Positions 1-9,160 of a stretch of DNA of 64,000 bases are shown here, piece by piece; positions within the stretch are counted from its first letter, which is position 1; each line of letters starts with the position of its first letter. The notes beneath the pieces are model-generated. The model was not told the origin of the DNA, searched no databases, and saw only the letters and a program-made list of their open reading frames with translations. The stretch covers positions 1 through 64,000 of the forward strand of contig CAZEWN010000001.1 in the NCBI GenBank assembly GCA_964516135.1, in the 5' to 3' direction. Made by a program: the position numbers and the translations under genes. This DNA comes from 34-65-8 sp964516135 (lineage in GTDB: Bacteria; Pseudomonadota; Alphaproteobacteria; Sphingomonadales; Sphingomonadaceae).

Positions 1-757
<757 letters not shown>

Positions 758-812
758 TGAAGGAGATTCCTTTCCTGCGCGCAATGTAGGCACGGGTGGG
801 TGAATAGCAAGT

Positions 813-866
813 TGACGCCAGGGATGGTGCCAGCCTGAAACGATTGGCGTCAGGTGGTTAACCGCC
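813..866. promoter_or_regulatory. Inverted repeats in the gap upstream of ftsH
   Basis: The gap between ftsH and the exoD-like gene holds an 8-bp inverted repeat, TGACGCCA at 813-820 and TGGCGTCA at 845-852. A palindrome with core GGTTAACC follows at 855-862. Both lie downstream of the exoD-like gene and upstream of ftsH, so they could be a terminator or an ftsH operator. There is no T-tract, so a simple intrinsic terminator is unlikely. Confidence 0.3.
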
Positions 867-885
867 CAGCCAAGACAAATGCCGA

Positions 886-1473
886 TCAGGCCAGCAGCAT
901 AAACCCGGCCGCGAAGATCGCCGCCACTGTCAGCGCCATCGCCACCAGCATCATCAGACCGTCGCGGACCGTCAGCGCGAGGCCGAAAGCGGCGATCGCG
1001 ATCATCGGCGCGCTACTGGCGAAAGGGATCAGTTCCAGGGGCGGGACTGTCGCGCACAGCATGAGGATGCACAGCGCGGCGATTTTCAGTGCCAGGCCCC
1101 TCGTCAGTGAGCGCAGTCGACCCTTGAACCAATGATCCATCCTTGACGCGAGGCGCTCAAGCTTCCGTGCTCCCGTGCGTAGCTTGTTCGCGGACACCCC
1201 GCGCCGTTCCAGGAACGTCGGCACCCATGGGTGATCGCGGCCGAGCAGGAGCTGGAGCGCGATGAGCGCGATCAGCATCGCCAGCGCGGTCGGCAGGCCC
1301 GGGATGCCGCCAACCGGAGATAGCTCGATGAGCGGCAAGACAACGAGCACGGGCCCGAAGCTGGCCTTTCCAAATTGATCGAGCGCATCGCCAAGGACAA
1401 CCCTGCGTTCGCCCTCGGTCATCTTCTCGAGGCCGATCACGACCTCGCTCATGCTGTGCGGCTCGTGCGCCAT
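886..1473 (-). CDS. ExoD-family exopolysaccharide synthesis-associated membrane protein
   Basis: About 195 residues starting MAHEPHSM. A soluble N-terminal stretch with LGDALDQFG is followed by hydrophobic segments: VLVVLPLIELSPVGGIPGLP, TALAMLIALIALQLLLG, and a long C-terminal pair (IAALCILMLCATVPPLELIP and a final helix). The GIPGLPT and PLELIPFASSAP segments are typical of the ExoD family, named from rhizobial mutants altered in exopolysaccharide; the biochemical activity is unknown. The longer reading frame reaching 1668 would overlap glpD, so I start at the ATG at 1473; MSEVVI at 1452 is an alternative. The gene diverges from glpD with about 60 bases between starts. Confidence 0.85.
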   Translation of the reverse strand: MAHEPHSMSEVVIGLEKMTEGERRVVLGDALDQFGKASFGPVLVVLPLIELSPVGGIPGLPTALAMLIALIALQLLLGRDHPWVPTFLERRGVSANKLRTGARKLERLASRMDHWFKGRLRSLTRGLALKIAALCILMLCATVPPLELIPFASSAPMIAIAAFGLALTVRDGLMMLVAMALTVAAIFAAGFMLLA

Positions 1474-1534
1474 GCGGGCGAAACACCCTGCCGCGGCTTT
1501 CGCTCCCGCGCGCCATTGCCTAGGCTGATCGGCA

Positions 1535-2983
1535 ATGCGCGACATGCTGGTCATCGGCGGGGGGATCAACGGGGCGGGCATTGCGCGTGATGCGGCCGGG
1601 CGCGGGCTCTCGGTCGCGCTGGTCGAGAAGGACGATCTCGCCCAGCATACCTCTTCGGCCAGCACCAAGCTGGTGCACGGTGGACTGCGCTATCTCGAGC
1701 AATACGAATTCCGCCTCGTGCGCGAATCGCTGGCAGAGCGCGAGGTGCTCCTCGCTAATGCCCCGCACATCGTCTGGCCATTGCGCTTTGTCCTGCCGCA
1801 TCACGCCGGCCTGCGACCCCGCTGGATGCTGCGCGCCGGATTGTTCCTCTACGACCATATCGGCGGGCGGCGGACGCTGGCGGGCAGCAGCGCAGTTTCG
1901 CTCGACGACGGGGTGCTGCAGGACCGCTTCCGCCACGGGTTCGCATATTCGGACTGCTGGGTCGAGGATGCGCGATTGGTGGTGCTCAACGCGATTGACG
2001 CGCGCGAACGCGGTGCCGCGGTGCTGACGCGGACGGCAGTCACCGGGCTGGAGCGACACGCGGACCGGTGGGTCGCGAGTTTGTCCGATGGCGGCAGGAT
2101 CGAGGCACGCGCCGCCGTCAACGCCGCCGGCCCGTGGGTGGATGATATCGCCGCGCTTGCCACGCAAGGCCGCGCCGCGCAGCGCGTGCGACTGGTCAAG
2201 GGCAGTCATATCGTGGTGCCGCGCAAGCACGAGCGCGACCACGCCTATATTTTCCAGCACACTGATGGACGAGTTGTGTTCGCCCTCCCCTATCAACATG
2301 CCTTCACGCTGATTGGTACCACCGACATCCCGTTCGACGGAAATCGCGACCGAGTGGAGATTTCGCGTGAGGAATTGACCTACCTCTGCGCCGCCGCGAG
2401 CGAATATTTTCGCGAACCGGTGTGCGAGGCCGATGTCGTTTCGACCTACGCCGGGGTCCGTCCGCTCTACGACGATCACGCCGCCAGCAGCTCGACCGTG
2501 ACGCGCGACTACGTGTTCGAAATCGATGCCAATGAAGGCGCTCCGCTGCTCAATATTTATGGCGGCAAGATCACCACGTATCGCAAACTGGCTGAACACG
2601 CGCTCGAACAGCTGGCCCCTCACCTTGCCACGGGGCCAGCCTGGACGCGCCACGTGCCGTTGCCGGGTGGCGACATGGCGGATGGTTTCGAACGCTTTGT
2701 GACGGCGCTGTGGGCGGCACGGCCCTGGTTGCCCGCATCAATGGCCCGCCGCCTGGCGCGCGCATATGGGACGCGATGCACCGCCATATTTGGCAAGGCA
2801 ACCTCGCTAGGCGATCTCGGCCAGCACTTCGGCGGCGATCTCTACGAGGCAGAGTTGTACTACTTGCGCGAGGCGGAATTCGCCCGATCGGCCGAGGACG
2901 TGCTGTGGCGCCGATCGAAGCTGGGCCTGCACCTGCCCGCCGCAACGGCAGGCGCCATAGAGGCATGGTTCGCGGCCACTTGA
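1535..2983 (+). CDS. glpD: Glycerol-3-phosphate dehydrogenase (aerobic, FAD)
   Basis: Membrane-associated flavoenzyme oxidising sn-glycerol-3-phosphate to dihydroxyacetone phosphate and passing electrons to quinone. The 482-residue protein has the N-terminal FAD dinucleotide-binding motif GGGINGAGIARDAAGRG at residues 8-24. Family signatures SSASTKLVHGGLRYLE, GTTDIPFDG, STYAGVRPL and YGGKITTYRKLAE follow, with a C-terminal DAO_C domain. Length is normal for GlpD. No strong Shine-Dalgarno is visible before the ATG. No glpK or glpF is adjacent. The putA coding region begins about 60 bases after the stop, so the two oxidative dehydrogenases may be cotranscribed; I see no regulator. Confidence 0.96.
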   Translation: MRDMLVIGGGINGAGIARDAAGRGLSVALVEKDDLAQHTSSASTKLVHGGLRYLEQYEFRLVRESLAEREVLLANAPHIVWPLRFVLPHHAGLRPRWMLRAGLFLYDHIGGRRTLAGSSAVSLDDGVLQDRFRHGFAYSDCWVEDARLVVLNAIDARERGAAVLTRTAVTGLERHADRWVASLSDGGRIEARAAVNAAGPWVDDIAALATQGRAAQRVRLVKGSHIVVPRKHERDHAYIFQHTDGRVVFALPYQHAFTLIGTTDIPFDGNRDRVEISREELTYLCAAASEYFREPVCEADVVSTYAGVRPLYDDHAASSSTVTRDYVFEIDANEGAPLLNIYGGKITTYRKLAEHALEQLAPHLATGPAWTRHVPLPGGDMADGFERFVTALWAARPWLPASMARRLARAYGTRCTAIFGKATSLGDLGQHFGGDLYEAELYYLREAEFARSAEDVLWRRSKLGLHLPAATAGAIEAWFAAT

Positions 2984-3045
2984 TTGCAGGTGAAACCGGG
3001 TTCAAGGCGGCGCCCGATTCCCGCTCCTGCACGAGTTTCCCGTCC

Positions 3046-6000
3046 ATGCCCGATCCCGCCCCGCTCGATCGCACCGCGATGCGCCTCGCCTATCGCATGG
3101 AGGAAGAGGCGTGTGTCACTGAACGGATGCGGATGGCCGCCCCGGCAAGCGCGGTCCACGGCATCGCCGCCGACCTGGCGGCAGCGCTGATCACTGGCGC
3201 GCGCGGGCGCAAGGCGAGCGGGCTTGACGCGTTCCTCCAGCAATTCGGGCTGGATACGGAAGAAGGCATCGCGCTGATGTGCCTTGCCGAAGCGCTGCTG
3301 CGCGTGCCCGACGCGGCGACCGCCGACGCGCTGATTCGCGACAAGTTGGGCCATATCGACTGGTCCGAACATCTCGGCGAAAGCAGTTCGACCTTCGTCA
3401 ACGCCGCGACCTTCTCGCTGATGCTGACCGGCGAGGTGCTCGAACGGCCCGAACTGCACCAGCGCGGTATGGGCGCGACATTGAAGCGCGCGATCGGCCG
3501 CGTGGGCGAGCCGGTGATCCGAACCGCGACCTTGCAGGCGATGAAGATCCTGGGTGGCCAGTTCGTGTTCGGCCGCACGATCGAGGAAGCGCTGAAGCGC
3601 GCCGCGCCCGAGCGCGCGAAGGGGCTGACGCACAGCTTTGACATGCTCGGCGAGGCGGCGATGACGCTCGGCGATGCAGAGCGCTATCGCCAGTCCTACG
3701 CAGCCGCGATCGCGCGGCTGGCGCGCGAGACGGCGAGCGGCTTCCGCACCTCGCCGGGTATCTCGGTGAAGCTCTCGGCGCTCTATCCCAAGTACGATTT
3801 CTGGCACGCCGAAGCAGCCAAGGCTGTGCTCGTGCCGATGATCCGCGACCTCGCCATGAAGGCGCGCGATGCGGACATGCACTTCACCATCGATGCCGAG
3901 GAGGCCGAACGGCTCGAGCTGTCGATGGATATCATCGAGGCGCTTGTCGCCGACGACGCACTGTTCGCGCGGGCTAATGGCAGCCAGTGGGAAGGCTTCG
4001 GCCTCGCCATCCAGGCCTACCAGAAGCGCGGCGTGCATGTGTGCGAGTGGATCGGCAAGCTCGCCCGGCGGTACGGGCGGCGGCTGATGGTGCGGCTGGT
4101 CAAGGGCGCCTATTGGGACACCGAGATCAAGCTCAGCCAGGTGGGCGGTTACACCGACTATCCGGTGTTCACGCGCAAGCTGGCGACCGACGTGAGTTAC
4201 CTCGCCTGCGCGGCACGTCTGCTCGAGGCGAGCGACGTGCTCTTCCCCGCCTTCGCCACCCACAACGCCTATACAATTGGTGCAATCAAGGCCTTGGCGG
4301 GCGACCGCCAGTTTGAGTTCCAGCGCCTCCACGGCATGGGCGAGGACGTTTACAGCGAACTCGCCAAGCTGGAGGGCAATCGCCCCACCCCGGTGCGCAT
4401 CTATGCACCGGTCGGAGGGCACAGGGACCTGCTCGCCTATCTCGTCCGCCGCCTGCTGGAAAACGGGGCCAATTCCAGCTTCGTCAACCGGATGGCGGAT
4501 GCTGAGGTGCCGGTGGCCGAGCTGACCACCGATCCGGTCGCCGATCTCGCAGCGCTGGAGCCGCGCCGCAATCCGGCGATTCCCTTGCCGACAGACATCT
4601 TCGGCGCGCGCCGCAATAGCGCGGGTGTCGACCTTGCCGACCCGCTGGTGCGCGAACCCTTGCTGGAGCGGTTGCGCGCGCTTGAAGGCCGCAGCTGGAG
4701 TGCCGCTCCGACCTTTCCTTCGGGCACGCCGGGCGAGATCGCGCCAATTACCATGCCGCAGGATATGCGCGTCGAAATTGGTACGCGCCGCGACGCCACG
4801 CCCGACGAGGTCGCCGATGCGATCGGGCGGGCCCAGGCGATCCAGCCGGGCTGGGACAGGCTGGGCGGGGAAAAGCGTGCGCTGCTGCTCGAAGCTGCCG
4901 CCGATGCGTTCGAGGCGCATACCGACGAGTTCCTCAGCCTGTGCCAGCGCGAGGCGGGCAAGACCGTGCTCGACGGGGTGCTCGAAGTGCGCGAGGCGGT
5001 CGATTTCCTGCGCTACTACGCGGGCGAGGCACGGCGGCTGTTCGCCGCGCCGCATCCGCTGCCCGGCCCGACCGGGGAGGAAAACCGGCTGAGCCTGCAC
5101 GGGCGCGGCGTCTTCGCCACAATTTCCCCGTGGAATTTTCCGCTGGCGATCTTCATCGGGCCGGCCGCTGCCGCGCTTGCCGCCGGCAACACGGTGGTGG
5201 CCAAGCCCGCCGAGCAGACGCCGCTCATCGCCGCGCTTGCCGTCCAGCTGTGTCACGAGGCGGGCATTCCGGCCGAGGCGCTGCAACTTCTGCCCGGCGC
5301 GGGCGAGGTGGGGCAGGCAATCACTGGTGATCCGCGCATAACGGGCGTCGCCTTCACCGGCTCGACCGAGACGGCGCAGGCGATCAACCGCAGCCTCGCC
5401 GCGCGCGAGGGACCGATCGCCACGTTGATCGCCGAGACCGGCGGGCAGAACGCCATGATCGTCGATAGCTCGGCCTTGCCCGAGCAGGTGACGCGCGATG
5501 TGGTCGCCAGCGCCTTCCAGAGCGCGGGCCAGCGCTGTTCGGCGCAACGCGTGCTCTACCTTCAGGACGACGTCGCCGACGGGATGCTGGAGATGATCCG
5601 GGGTGCGTTCGAGACTCTGGTGGTCGGCGATCCGGCGGTTCTCGCCACGGATGTGGGTCCGGTGATTGACGAAGACGCACGTTCCTCGCTCGAACGCCAT
5701 GTCGCCCGGCGCCAGACTGGCGGGCACACCGTGTGGCGGCGCGAGCTTGGCCCGGAGACGGCGGGCGGCTGTTACGTTGCCCCGACCATCATCGAGATTG
5801 GCTCGATCCGCGATTTGAAGCGCGAGAACTTCGGGCCGGTGCTGCACGTCGCCCGGTTCAAGGCGGACGAGCTGGAACGGGTGATCGATGACATCAACAG
5901 CGCCGGCTACGGCCTAACGCTCGGCCTCCACAGCCGGATCGAAGCGACCCGGCGGCTGGTCGAAGGCCGCGCGCGCGTCGGTAATTTCTATGTCAACCGC

Positions 6001-6168
6001 AACCAGATCGGCGCGGTGGTGGAAAGCCAGCCGTTCGGCGGGGAGGGGCTATCGGGCACCGGACCCAAGGCGGGGGGACCGCATTACGTCGCGCGTTTCG
6101 CCACCGAGCGCGTGGTGTGCATCGACACCACGGCGGCGGGGGGAAATGCCAGCTTGCTGGCCAGTTAG
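3046..6168 (+). CDS. putA: Bifunctional proline dehydrogenase / L-glutamate gamma-semialdehyde dehydrogenase
   Basis: Oxidises proline to P5C (FAD domain) and then to glutamate (NAD domain), channelling the intermediate. At 1040 residues it is the short PutA type. It lacks the N-terminal ribbon-helix-helix DNA-binding domain of the E. coli enzyme, so it is not expected to repress its own gene. The proline dehydrogenase TIM barrel occupies roughly residues 90-470 (RLVKGAYWDTEIK, FATHN, RIYAPVGGH). The aldehyde dehydrogenase half follows (TISPWNFPLAIFIG, GFTGSTETAQ-like segment, catalytic Cys in SAGQRCSAQR, PFGGEGLSGTGPKAGG). I chose the ATG at 3046 (MPDPAPLDRT); upstream in-frame ATGs would overlap glpD. 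No putP or Lrp-type regulator is adjacent. Confidence 0.97.
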   Translation: MPDPAPLDRTAMRLAYRMEEEACVTERMRMAAPASAVHGIAADLAAALITGARGRKASGLDAFLQQFGLDTEEGIALMCLAEALLRVPDAATADALIRDKLGHIDWSEHLGESSSTFVNAATFSLMLTGEVLERPELHQRGMGATLKRAIGRVGEPVIRTATLQAMKILGGQFVFGRTIEEALKRAAPERAKGLTHSFDMLGEAAMTLGDAERYRQSYAAAIARLARETASGFRTSPGISVKLSALYPKYDFWHAEAAKAVLVPMIRDLAMKARDADMHFTIDAEEAERLELSMDIIEALVADDALFARANGSQWEGFGLAIQAYQKRGVHVCEWIGKLARRYGRRLMVRLVKGAYWDTEIKLSQVGGYTDYPVFTRKLATDVSYLACAARLLEASDVLFPAFATHNAYTIGAIKALAGDRQFEFQRLHGMGEDVYSELAKLEGNRPTPVRIYAPVGGHRDLLAYLVRRLLENGANSSFVNRMADAEVPVAELTTDPVADLAALEPRRNPAIPLPTDIFGARRNSAGVDLADPLVREPLLERLRALEGRSWSAAPTFPSGTPGEIAPITMPQDMRVEIGTRRDATPDEVADAIGRAQAIQPGWDRLGGEKRALLLEAAADAFEAHTDEFLSLCQREAGKTVLDGVLEVREAVDFLRYYAGEARRLFAAPHPLPGPTGEENRLSLHGRGVFATISPWNFPLAIFIGPAAAALAAGNTVVAKPAEQTPLIAALAVQLCHEAGIPAEALQLLPGAGEVGQAITGDPRITGVAFTGSTETAQAINRSLAAREGPIATLIAETGGQNAMIVDSSALPEQVTRDVVASAFQSAGQRCSAQRVLYLQDDVADGMLEMIRGAFETLVVGDPAVLATDVGPVIDEDARSSLERHVARRQTGGHTVWRRELGPETAGGCYVAPTIIEIGSIRDLKRENFGPVLHVARFKADELERVIDDINSAGYGLTLGLHSRIEATRRLVEGRARVGNFYVNRNQIGAVVESQPFGGEGLSGTGPKAGGPHYVARFATERVVCIDTTAAGGNASLLAS

Positions 6169-6212
6169 GCGGTCATTGCCGTAGGACGGGCCCGGCTGCT
6201 AGGGATCGCGCC

Positions 6213-6740
6213 ATGCCACGCCTTTTTGCCCTGCTGCTGTCGCTGTTCGCATTCGCCTGGTCCTCTGCCGCGCTGGCGGACGTGCGGATGAGCTTTCATT
6301 CCTTCAACGGCTCGGTGATGTTCGGGCGCTACCCGCATACCTTCGTGGTGCTGGAAGGTACGCTCGACGATGGCACCAGCGTCAGCGAGAACTACGGCTT
6401 CAGCGCCAAGCGCGCCACGCCCGCAGTGCTGCGCGGCCCGGTCGAGCACATGATCCTGATCGAGGAACCGAAGTACATCGCTTCGACCAACCGCCATTTC
6501 ACCGTCACGATCAGCGACGCACAGTATCGCCGGGTTCGCGCGGAGATGGAGCGCTGGCGCGATGCGCCGGGCAAATATTACCATCTCGACACGCGCAACT
6601 GCATCCATTTCGTCGGCGCGATGGCGCAGATCGCCGGATTGCGGGTCGAATACCCGGGCGACATGCTGCGCCGCCCGAAGAAGTGGCTCAACCACGTAAC
6701 CGGGATGAACCCGCAGCTGGGCGCGCAGCCGATCCGCTAA
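6213..6740 (+). CDS. Exported protein of unknown function
   Basis: 175 residues with a clear Sec signal peptide (MPRLFALLLSLFAFAWSSAALA) and a predicted cut before DVRMSF. The mature part contains FGRYPHTFVVLEGTLDDG, VSENYGFSAKRATPAVLRGPVEHMI and YHLDTRNCIHFVGAMAQ. The N-C-I-H arrangement with an upstream H recalls the Cys/His pairs of small papain-like or NlpC-like folds, but I cannot assign it to a family. It is probably periplasmic. The upstream reading frame from 6117 overlaps putA and lacks the signal peptide at its front, so the ATG at 6213 is preferred. Confidence 0.8.
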   Translation: MPRLFALLLSLFAFAWSSAALADVRMSFHSFNGSVMFGRYPHTFVVLEGTLDDGTSVSENYGFSAKRATPAVLRGPVEHMILIEEPKYIASTNRHFTVTISDAQYRRVRAEMERWRDAPGKYYHLDTRNCIHFVGAMAQIAGLRVEYPGDMLRRPKKWLNHVTGMNPQLGAQPIR

Positions 6741-6799
6741 TCCGGGGATAGAGCGCGCGCGCGCTTGCCCCGCCCGCACGGCTGGGGAATCACCATGGA

Positions 6800-7354
6800 A
6801 TGGCGATTCTCTCGGACAAATGGATCAGGCAGCAAGCGCGCGAACACGGCATGATCGAGCCGTTCGAGGAAGCGCAGCGGCGCGACGGGTGCATTTCCTA
6901 CGGATTGTCGAGCTATGGCTACGACGCGCGCGTGGCGCCCGAGTTCAAGATCTTCACCAATGTCGATTCCGCCGTGGTCGACCCGAAGAACTTCGACGGC
7001 AAGAGCCTGGTCGATCGCGAGACCGACGTCTGCATCATCCCGCCCAATTCCTTCGCGCTGGCCCGCACGGTCGAATATTTCCGCGTCCCGCGCGATGTGC
7101 TGGTGATCTGCCTCGGCAAGAGCACATACGCGCGCTGCGGCATCATCGTGAACGTCACCCCGCTCGAGCCGGGCTGGGAAGGGCACGTGACGCTGGAATT
7201 TTCCAACACCACGCCCTTGCCCGCGAAGATCTACGCCAACGAGGGCGCGTGCCAGTTCCTGTTCCTGCAAGGCAACGAGCCGTGCGAGACGAGCTATGCC
7301 GACCGTGCGGGCAAGTACATGGGCCAGCGCGGGGTTACGCTGCCGCGGCTGTGA
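6800..7354 (+). CDS. dcd: dCTP deaminase
   Basis: Converts dCTP to dUTP, the main route to dTTP precursors. The 184-residue length is standard. Visible family motifs are MAILSDKWIR at the start, SYGLSSYGYDARV, the nucleotide-binding GKSTYARCGI, the catalytic glutamate in the segment PLEPGWEGHVTLEF, and the C-terminal YMGQRGVTLPRL. A second ATG five bases upstream is out of frame. The gene is followed directly by a palindromic repeat that may end its transcript. Confidence 0.98.
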   Translation: MAILSDKWIRQQAREHGMIEPFEEAQRRDGCISYGLSSYGYDARVAPEFKIFTNVDSAVVDPKNFDGKSLVDRETDVCIIPPNSFALARTVEYFRVPRDVLVICLGKSTYARCGIIVNVTPLEPGWEGHVTLEFSNTTPLPAKIYANEGACQFLFLQGNEPCETSYADRAGKYMGQRGVTLPRL

Positions 7355-7355
7355 G

Positions 7356-7439
7356 CCGTCATGCCAGCGAAGGCTGGCATCGCTCTTGGATATGCGCCAC
7401 CAAGCGGTGAGCGATCCCAGCTTTCGCTGGGATGACGGG
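7356..7439. repeat. REP/BIME-like palindromic repeat pair
   Basis: Two imperfect hairpins in inverted orientation. The left arm (7357-7385) contains TGCCAGCGAAGGCTGGCA. The right arm (7409-7438) contains ATCCCAGCTTTCGCTGGGAT. The two arms are also complementary to each other over about 25 bases, around a short centre with TTGG/CCAA. This matches the dispersed extragenic palindromes common in sphingomonad genomes, read in translation as ...PAFAGMT. It lies between the dcd stop and the next start, 11 bases before the ATG of the following gene, so it could form a large RNA hairpin at that gene's ribosome-binding region. Confidence 0.85.
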
Positions 7440-7449
7440 AGTGGTGGAA

Positions 7450-8622
7450 ATGGAAACGCGCGAATTCGATATCATCGTCTATGGGGCCACCGGTTACACC
7501 GGACGGCTGGTCGCCGAACATTTCGTCCGTGAATACGGTAACGGGCCGGATGCGCCCAAGTGGGCAATGGCCGGGCGCAGCATGACGAAGCTGGAGGAAG
7601 TGCGCGGCCTGATCGGCGCGCCCGCCGATACACCGCTGGTTACCGCCGACGCCGATGATCCCGACAGCCTCGAGGCGATGTGTCGCCGCACGCGGGTGAT
7701 CCTCACAACGGTCGGCCCCTATCAGCTGTATGGCGACGCGCTGGTCGCGGCCTGCGTCAGGACCGGGACCGACTACGCCGACCTGTGCGGCGAGCCCGGC
7801 TGGATGCGCGAGCAGATCGACCTGCATCACACGGCGGCGCAGGCCAGCGGCGCGCGCATCTGCTTTTCCAGCGGGTTCGATTCGATCCCGTTCGATCTGG
7901 GCGTGCTGATGCTCCAGAACGAGGCCATGGCGCGCTTCGGCCAGCCCGCCCCGCGCGTGCGTGGACGGGTGAGGGCGATGAAGGGGACATTCTCCGGCGG
8001 CACCGCGGCCAGTCTGACCGCGACGGTCAAGGCAGTGGCGAAGAACCCCTCGCTCGCCAAGGTGCTAGCCAGCCCCTTCGCATTAACCCCGGGGTTCGAG
8101 GGGCCGGACCAGCCCTCCGGCATGATCCCGCGCTACGAGGACGACCTCGATCGCTGGGCCGCGCCGTTCATCATGGCGGCAATCAACACCAAGAACGTCC
8201 ACCGCACCAATTTCCTTCTGGGCCATCCCTGGGGCGAGGATTTCCGCTACGACGAGATGATGCTAACCAGCCCGGGCGAGGCGGGGAAGGCCGCGGCCGA
8301 CGCGGTCGTCGGAATGCTCAAGAACCCGTTCGGGGCCAAGCCGCCCGCGCCGGGCGAAGGGCCGACGCCCGAGGAACGCGAAAGCGGCTTCTACGACGTA
8401 ATTTTCGTCGGTGAGATGCCAGGCGGCGAGACCATACGCTATGCCGTCAAGGGCCGCTACGACCCTGGATATGGCTCGACCAGCCGGATGCTCGCGGAAA
8501 CCGGTATCGCTCTGCTGCATTCATCACATGAAGGCGGCGTCGGAACCCCCGGCTCGTTCCTCGGCGAGGCGCTGGTCACGCGGTTGCGCGATCATGCCGA
8601 GATCACCTTCGCGCCGGAGTGA
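7450..8622 (+). CDS. Saccharopine dehydrogenase-like NAD(P)-binding oxidoreductase / trans-acting enoyl reductase family
   Basis: 390 residues. The N-terminal Rossmann motif GATGYTGRLVAE lies near residues 14-25. It is followed by the family segments TVGPYQLYGDALVAACVRTGTDYADLCGE and SSGFDSIPFDLG, which are typical of the saccharopine dehydrogenase-like / trans-acting enoyl reductase group rather than of lysine biosynthesis. The C-terminal part (PGYGSTSRMLAETGIALL) is also conserved. Bacterial members are uncharacterised; mycobacterial relatives act in phenolic lipid synthesis. The start METREFD is preceded by GGGAGTGG. No obvious pathway partner is adjacent. Confidence 0.85.
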   Translation: METREFDIIVYGATGYTGRLVAEHFVREYGNGPDAPKWAMAGRSMTKLEEVRGLIGAPADTPLVTADADDPDSLEAMCRRTRVILTTVGPYQLYGDALVAACVRTGTDYADLCGEPGWMREQIDLHHTAAQASGARICFSSGFDSIPFDLGVLMLQNEAMARFGQPAPRVRGRVRAMKGTFSGGTAASLTATVKAVAKNPSLAKVLASPFALTPGFEGPDQPSGMIPRYEDDLDRWAAPFIMAAINTKNVHRTNFLLGHPWGEDFRYDEMMLTSPGEAGKAAADAVVGMLKNPFGAKPPAPGEGPTPEERESGFYDVIFVGEMPGGETIRYAVKGRYDPGYGSTSRMLAETGIALLHSSHEGGVGTPGSFLGEALVTRLRDHAEITFAPE

Positions 8623-8673
8623 CAACCGCCGCCAGCGGACGTGCATGATCGGCGGCATCAAGGGGAGAATGCC

Positions 8674-9132
8674 ATGTCGACCATTGCCGCGATCATCGGG
8701 CGCCTACTGCTGTCGCTGATTTTCATCCTCGCCGGTTTCGGCAAGATCATGGATCCCGCCGGAACCGCGCAGTATATCGAAAGCACCACCACTCTGCCGG
8801 GGACTTTGGCGCTGCCCACCGGGATTTTCGAGCTGGTTGCGGGCGGCCTTCTGGCGCTGGGGTTCATGACCCGTCTGACCAGCCTGGCGCTTGCCGGGTT
8901 CACCCTGCTGACGATTTTCTTCTTCCACAACCAGTTCGGCGATCCCGATCAGCAGACGGCGGTATTAAAGAATCTCGCGATTACTGGCGGGCTGCTTGCG
9001 GTCTTCGCCTATGGCCAGGTGCGCGGCACGTTCGACCATATGCGCGAGCGGTCCCGCTTGCAAAAGGCGGAGCTGCGTGCCGCCCGTGCGGAAGGCAAGG
9101 CCGAAGGGCTGGCGGACCGTACCGTCGTGTAG
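8674..9132 (+). CDS. DoxX family membrane protein
   Basis: 152 residues with four hydrophobic segments: IGRLLLSLIFILAGFGKI, LPTGIFELVAGGLLALGFM, LALAGFTLLTIFFF and LAITGGLLAVFAYG. The first ends in the FxxxGxxKI pattern typical of DoxX/SURF4-type proteins. The C-terminal tail is charged, Ala/Glu/Arg-rich and probably helical in the cytoplasm (RSRLQKAELRAARAEGKAEG). DoxX-family proteins are small quinone- or redox-linked membrane proteins; the precise role here is unknown. AGGGGAGAATGCC precedes the ATG. Confidence 0.88.
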   Translation: MSTIAAIIGRLLLSLIFILAGFGKIMDPAGTAQYIESTTTLPGTLALPTGIFELVAGGLLALGFMTRLTSLALAGFTLLTIFFFHNQFGDPDQQTAVLKNLAITGGLLAVFAYGQVRGTFDHMRERSRLQKAELRAARAEGKAEGLADRTVV

Positions 9133-9160
9133 ATCGGCATGGCCCGCCGCCCGGCGCGGA

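Noticed and set aside
1474..1668. Longer N-terminus of the ExoD-like gene
   Set aside because: The added residues show no similarity and would overlap the glpD start on the opposite strand.
2860..5847. 995-residue open frame antisense to putA
   Set aside because: It has no recognisable domain and the composition (Arg, Ala, Gly, His) expected from reading the reverse strand of a GC-rich gene. putA explains the sequence fully.
7294..7830. Minus-strand frame including PAFAGMT-like peptides
   Set aside because: It arises from the palindromic repeat at 7356-7439 and the reverse strand of the saccharopine dehydrogenase-like gene.
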